Source: UBA2897 sp036733925 (lineage in GTDB: Bacteria; Bacillota; Negativicutes; Selenomonadales; Selenomonadaceae). From it: 17,220 nt of DNA. The notes under the pieces were generated by a model. That model searched no databases and was not told the origin of the DNA. It saw only the letters and a list, made by a program, of their open reading frames with translations. Position 1 is the stretch's first letter. Every line of letters starts with the position of its first letter. This document shows positions 14,645 to 17,220 of this stretch, in pieces. The stretch lies in assembly GCA_036733925.1 (NCBI GenBank), contig DAIMZO010000033.1:1-17220 (forward strand), written 5' to 3'. The position numbers and the translations under genes are program-made.

Positions 14645-14669
14645 TAACACGTAGAAACTTTTTTCAGCC

Positions 14670-15629
14670 TTATTGGGAAGAAGAACCGCCGCTATCCCTC
14701 GCGAGGATGGCCCGCGCCGTGAACACGTCGGTGATGAACACATCCGCGACGCTGCTGCGGAGCGCCGCCGCAATGGCGCGGAGCTTATGCCGGCCGCCCG
14801 CCGTGAGGATGCGCATCGGGATCTGCTTGAGCTCCGGCAGGGATATGCCGACTGTCCGCGCATCGATGGACGGGTCGACGATGTTGCCGTCCGCATCGTA
14901 GAACCGCGAGCAGACATCCCCGACCGCTTTTTCCTCGAGAAAGGCCTTTTCCTGCTCGGTGATATAGTAGCCGAGATGGAAGAGCTGCGACTCCTTCTGC
15001 ACGGCCCCGACCGTGAACACGGCGATATCCGAGTGCCGCCCGATATCGAGGATGCTCTTTATGCCATGGTCGGCCTCCACGATGCCCTTAACCTGCACGG
15101 TGTCGAACATCACGGGCAGCGGCAGATAGTAACCGCGCGCACCAAAGGCCCGCGTCGTGCGGTCGAGGATCTCGTAGGCGTGCGTGCTGTTCTGGTTCAG
15201 GCTCATGCCCCCCTTCAGCTGCACGACATGGACGTCCCGCAGAAAATGCGTTTTCAGCGCCCTTGCCATCTCGTAGAGCACGTTTCCCCATGCGATGCCG
15301 ATGGTCGAGCCGTCATGCACGATGGTCGACAGGAACTCCGCCGTCTGCTCCCCCATCGCCTTTTCCTGTTCCGCGATTTCCTCTACGGGCACCGGCGCGA
15401 CGAGCACCTGATGCAGGCCGTAGAGTGCCCGGAGGCGCTCGGCGAGCTGCTGCAGGCTCTCCGCCGGATCGTGGATCGTGATCTCCACGAAGCCCTGCTC
15501 GCGCGCGTAGTGCAGCAGGCGCGAGACCGTCGGCCGCGACAGGCTCAGTTCCTGAGCGATATCCTGCTGGCTGTGCCCGGACTCATAGTAGAGCCGCGCA
15601 ACGGCAAGGCTCTGTTCTTTCTTATTCAT
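14670..15629 (-). CDS. deoR: SorC-family transcriptional regulator, probable DeoR of deoC
   Basis: A 319-residue DNA-binding regulator. Residues about 18-46 (GHSQQDIAQELSLSRPTVSR onwards) form the helix-turn-helix. Residues about 60-319 are the sugar-phosphate-binding effector domain, with the typical GIAWGNVLYEMA (111-122) and VVQLKGG (135-141) motifs. Bacillus subtilis DeoR belongs to this family, has about this length, sits beside deoC and is released by deoxyribose 5-phosphate. The same gene order here supports the same role, but other SorC members sense other sugar phosphates. It has an extended -10 promoter, and a separate promoter drives deoC. The ribosome site is modest (GAGTGGAG close to the ATG), suggesting low expression. 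No membrane segment. Confidence 0.88.
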   Translation of the reverse strand: MNKKEQSLAVARLYYESGHSQQDIAQELSLSRPTVSRLLHYAREQGFVEITIHDPAESLQQLAERLRALYGLHQVLVAPVPVEEIAEQEKAMGEQTAEFLSTIVHDGSTIGIAWGNVLYEMARALKTHFLRDVHVVQLKGGMSLNQNSTHAYEILDRTTRAFGARGYYLPLPVMFDTVQVKGIVEADHGIKSILDIGRHSDIAVFTVGAVQKESQLFHLGYYITEQEKAFLEEKAVGDVCSRFYDADGNIVDPSIDARTVGISLPELKQIPMRILTAGGRHKLRAIAAALRSSVADVFITDVFTARAILARDSGGSSSQ

Positions 15630-15674
15630 GTCTCCACTCTTTTCTATACCTTTTACTTTCTATCCCGTTTTCCT

Positions 15675-15683
15675 ATTATAGCA
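15675..15683 (-). promoter_or_regulatory. Extended -10 promoter of deoR
   Basis: On the minus strand TGCTATAAT is a perfect -10 with the TGn extension. The -35 position (TCATGA) is poor and falls within alternating TTTTC/GAAAA arms (15694-15714) that may be an operator. Confidence 0.6.
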
Positions 15684-15725
15684 CATTCTTTCTTTTTCAT
15701 GAGAAAATGTTTTCACTCTCGTTAT

Positions 15726-15753
15726 AAAAAAAATACCACCCCGAAGGGTGGTA
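15726..15753 (-). terminator. Intrinsic terminator of the ferredoxin gene
   Basis: An 8-bp stem (TACCACCC/GGGTGGTA) is closed, on the minus strand, by a UUCG tetraloop on a C:G pair and followed by eight T (15733-15726). It lies about 20 bp after the ferredoxin stop codon. Confidence 0.93.
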
Positions 15754-15772
15754 CGTGCCGCGCGGCGGGGAA

Positions 15773-15952
15773 TCACTCCACCGTGATGGCCGAAACCGGG
15801 CAGGACTCTGCCGCTTCTTTTGCCGCAGCCTCGTCCGTCACCGGGTTCTTTGCCTCTGCAAGCCCGTCATCGCCCATCTCGAAATCGTCCGGAGCGATGC
15901 CCGTGCACATACCGCAGCCAATGCAAGTATCCTTATCCACTGTTGCCGTCAT
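15773..15952 (-). CDS. Small mono-cluster [4Fe-4S] ferredoxin
   Basis: A 59-residue acidic soluble electron carrier. The cluster ligands are C10, C13 and C16 (CIGCGMC) plus C51 (ESCPVSAI). There is no second cysteine set, so it should hold one [4Fe-4S] cluster rather than the two of clostridial ferredoxins. It is likely to serve anaerobic redox enzymes, but the partner cannot be told. The ATG is fixed by AGGAGG 8 nt upstream (15966-15961). The frame stays open far upstream, but that part is out-of-frame shadow of the ribbon-helix-helix gene. A dyad (16044-16057) and a -10-like TATACA (16023-16018) lie upstream, so it may be transcribed on its own or with the regulator gene 119 bp upstream. 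Confidence 0.93.
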   Translation of the reverse strand: MTATVDKDTCIGCGMCTGIAPDDFEMGDDGLAEAKNPVTDEAAAKEAAESCPVSAITVE

Positions 15953-16004
15953 GATGAAGTCCTCCTCTGAATAATACACAGAATGAAATATAGTTTCTTC
16001 CCCT

Positions 16005-16036
16005 CCCGCCTCTTTACTGTATAGGAAAGCGGCGGG
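16005..16036 (-). other. GC-rich hairpin between the regulator and ferredoxin genes
   Basis: CCCGCC (16005-16010) and GGCGGG (16031-16036) pair, extended inward by CTTT/AAAG with one mismatch, with a 10-nt loop. No U-tract follows on the minus strand, so terminator function is doubtful. The loop contains the TATACA box proposed as the ferredoxin -10. Confidence 0.45.
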
Positions 16037-16043
16037 AAGTTCT

Positions 16044-16057
16044 GTAACTCTCGTTAC
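16044..16057. promoter_or_regulatory. Dyad GTAAC-N4-GTTAC upstream of ferredoxin
   Basis: A perfect 5-4-5 inverted repeat 92 bp before the ferredoxin start codon. On the minus strand it reads CGTAACnnnnGTTACAGA, the same as the site upstream of eno (11881-11894). A TATACA box (16023-16018) follows 20 bp downstream, so the dyad would cover a -35 region. Proposed operator; regulator unknown. Confidence 0.5.
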
Positions 16058-16071
16058 GGAAACGGGCATCC

Positions 16072-16260
16072 TCAGAAGAGTTTGCCCTGCCGCGAAGGGT
16101 GCTCCTTCAGATAATCGCGGAGCATCCGTTCCATGAAATCGCGGATGGAAAGATTCTCCTCGTTCGCGCGGCGCTTGACCGCGTCGATGAGGTCCTCGGG
16201 GAGCTTGACCCCGAAGGTTTTCCGGTACGGTTCTTCCTCCCATCCCGTCTTCTTTTCCAT
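16072..16260 (-). CDS. Ribbon-helix-helix (CopG/Arc-type) DNA-binding protein
   Basis: A 62-residue protein with the ribbon-helix-helix layout: a polar strand (YRKTFGVKL, about 12-20), helix A (EDLIDAVKRRANEEN, 22-36), then SIRDFMERMLRDYLKEH (38-54) as helix B. These proteins dimerise through the strand, which also contacts the DNA major groove. Residues 1-11 and the tail SRQGKLF are probably flexible. I use ATG 16260, with AAAGGAAGG upstream at about 8 nt. An in-frame GTG nine codons earlier (16287) has no ribosome site. No toxin gene adjoins, so it is probably a stand-alone regulator, perhaps of itself, the divergent SDR gene, or the ferredoxin downstream; these targets are inferred from position only. 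Confidence 0.82.
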   Translation of the reverse strand: MEKKTGWEEEPYRKTFGVKLPEDLIDAVKRRANEENLSIRDFMERMLRDYLKEHPSRQGKLF

Positions 16261-16330
16261 CCTGCCACCTTCCTTTCTTCCAGACACTATTTTTATGTCC
16301 CTGTCCGGAATTTCCTAGCAATCATTTCTT

Positions 16331-16359
16331 ATTATATGGTACACTAGAAGAAAAAGCAA
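16331..16359 (-). promoter_or_regulatory. Promoter of the ribbon-helix-helix gene
   Basis: On the minus strand -35 TTGCTT (16359-16354), 17 bp, -10 TATAAT (16336-16331). It overlaps the divergent promoter of the SDR gene. Confidence 0.6.
16337..16345 (+). promoter_or_regulatory. Extended -10 promoter of the SDR gene
   Basis: TGGTACACT is a -10 (TACACT) with the TGn extension, 35 bp before the start codon. The -35 position (AGCAAT) is poor. It directly abuts the -10 of the divergent ribbon-helix-helix promoter. Confidence 0.45.
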
Positions 16360-16379
16360 GAAAAAAGAAGGACAAACTT

Positions 16380-17171
16380 ATGAATATCGCCATCATCACC
16401 GGGGCTTCGAGCGGGCTCGGCCGCGCCTATGCCAAGGAGCTCGAGGCGCTTGCAAGGCAGAACGGAAAGCCCCTCGACACATTCTGGCTCATCGCACGGC
16501 GGAGGAACCGGCTCGAATCGCTCGCAAGCGAGCTCGATACCCCGTGCCGCATCATCGTCTGCGACCTGACGGCCCCGGAGGCCCGGGCACAGCTTGAAAA
16601 CGAGCTCACCGTGGCAAAGGACATCGAGATCCGCTGGGTCATCGCAGCCGCCGGCTTCGGCCGCATCGGGGTCACGCAGGAAATCCCGCTGACGGATACG
16701 CTGCGCATGGTCGACCTGAACTGCCGCGCGGCAGTCATGGTGACCGAGCTCGCCATCCCGTTCATGTCGGCCGGCAGCCATATCCTGCTCGTCGCGTCGA
16801 CGGCCGCGTTCCAGCCGATTCCATACCTCAACGTCTACGCGGCGACGAAGTCCTTCCTGCTTCGCTATGGCCGCGCGCGCGGCATGGAGCTCCGGCCGCA
16901 GCGCATCCATGTCACGACAGTCTGCCCGTACTGGATCCGCGACACAGAATTCCTGCAGAAAGCCACAGGCGGGCTGCAAAGCCTCTTTTTCTGGCTGCCA
17001 TTCGCGGCAAACGCACAGGAGACCGCCGCGCGTTCGCTCGCAGCCGCGGAGCACGGCATCCGCGTCTCGACGCCGGACGTCATGAGCTTCCTGCACCGCA
17101 TCCTATGCGCCATCATCCCGCACAGCATCATGATGCGCCTAGCCATCTTCTACGCGAAGATCCGGCACTGA
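16380..17171 (+). CDS. Short-chain dehydrogenase/reductase (SDR) family oxidoreductase
   Basis: A classical-type SDR of 263 residues that should use NAD(P)H to reduce or oxidise a carbonyl/alcohol. TGASSGLG (7-14) is the dinucleotide-binding turn. RR at 40-41 after the second strand hints at NADP(H) preference (inference). The catalytic tetrad is complete: N114, S140, Y153 and K157 (YAATK). The usual NNAG motif is AAAG (89-92). The C-terminal part (199-263) is rich in hydrophobic and aromatic residues, with segments SLFFWLPFAA and ILCAIIPHSIMMRLAIF that could touch membrane or bind a lipid-like substrate. The ATG has GAAGGA at 7 nt spacing. It is the only plus-strand gene, is divergent from the ribbon-helix-helix regulator and is followed by a large terminator. 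The substrate is unknown. Confidence 0.92.
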   Translation: MNIAIITGASSGLGRAYAKELEALARQNGKPLDTFWLIARRRNRLESLASELDTPCRIIVCDLTAPEARAQLENELTVAKDIEIRWVIAAAGFGRIGVTQEIPLTDTLRMVDLNCRAAVMVTELAIPFMSAGSHILLVASTAAFQPIPYLNVYAATKSFLLRYGRARGMELRPQRIHVTTVCPYWIRDTEFLQKATGGLQSLFFWLPFAANAQETAARSLAAAEHGIRVSTPDVMSFLHRILCAIIPHSIMMRLAIFYAKIRH

Positions 17172-17182
17172 ACCATAGAACC

Positions 17183-17220
17183 GGAAAAGAGGGCCCGCCA
17201 GATGGCGGGCCCTCTTTTCC
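17183..17220. terminator. Large bidirectional hairpin terminator after the SDR gene
   Basis: A perfect 18-bp inverted repeat (GGAAAAGAGGGCCCGCCA, 17183-17200, with its complement at 17203-17220) has only two bases between the arms. The lower stem is A-rich on one side and T-rich on the other, so it can act on both strands and would also stop transcripts entering from beyond the window. It begins 11 bp after the SDR stop codon. Confidence 0.92.

Noticed and set aside
14673..15974. A 433-codon plus-strand open frame running across deoR and into the ferredoxin gene
   Set aside because: It runs through a strong terminator, a promoter and two real genes on the other strand. No family features.
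16072..16260. Ribbon-helix-helix protein read as the antitoxin of a toxin-antitoxin pair
   Set aside because: No toxin-sized gene lies next to it on the same strand. The downstream gene is a clear ferredoxin and the upstream gene is a divergent SDR.
15953..16321. A long N-terminal extension of the ferredoxin that would make a 182-residue fusion
   Set aside because: The extension overlaps the ribbon-helix-helix gene in another frame and crosses a hairpin and dyad, while AGGAGG sits exactly before the 59-residue start. Family length agrees with the short form.

Overview
The window looks like chromosomal DNA of a GC-rich, low-repeat bacterium with Firmicutes-type expression signals: strong AGGAGG-type ribosome binding sites, consensus sigma-70/A promoters and U-tailed intrinsic terminators. 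The gene set (PPi-type phosphofructokinase, enolase, DeoC with a SorC-family DeoR, a mono-cluster ferredoxin, an orphan chemoreceptor, an AmmeMemoRadiSam locus, and an exported protein with a typical Sec signal) would suit an anaerobic fermenter. A Negativicutes genome of the Selenomonas/Mitsuokella type is my best guess. That is an inference from gene style, not a database match. There is no phage, IS, CRISPR or rRNA gene, and the content is mostly core metabolism.

Layout. All genes but the last lie on the minus strand, so each block is read from high to low coordinates. Right edge: a plus-strand SDR oxidoreductase (16380-17171) with a large bidirectional hairpin terminator, divergent from a ribbon-helix-helix regulator (16072-16260) that is followed by a 59-residue [4Fe-4S] ferredoxin (15773-15952) and its terminator. 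Next come deoR (14670-15629) and deoC (13903-14562), each with its own promoter, then a terminator. An orphan methyl-accepting chemotaxis protein (11936-13660) ends in its own terminator. Enolase (10433-11737) follows, behind an unusually dense control region.

After the enolase terminator, about 10 kb of co-directional genes run without an obvious U-tailed terminator: a secreted protein of unknown function, a presequence-protease-like M16 peptidase, a cyclopropane-fatty-acid synthase-like enzyme, a Memo-AMMECR1 fusion overlapping a radical SAM enzyme (AmmeMemoRadiSam), a flavin-reductase-like protein, a ZIP/GufA metal transporter, and PPi-dependent phosphofructokinase, which ends at a terminator. 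At the left edge is a partial initiator tRNA gene with a perfect consensus promoter.

Most interesting points. (1) A perfect 8-1-8 Fur-type operator sits just downstream of the enolase -10 box. (2) A dyad, GTAAC-N4-GTTAC with shared flanks, lies upstream of both enolase and the ferredoxin and may be one regulator's site. (3) The biochemically unsettled AmmeMemoRadiSam cluster is next to a flavin-reductase-like gene and a metal transporter. (4) An unexplained 48-bp palindrome precedes the Memo-AMMECR1 gene. No wholly new multi-gene system is evident. The AmmeMemoRadiSam neighbourhood and the enolase/ferredoxin regulation are the best leads. No gap between genes exceeds about 250 bases.
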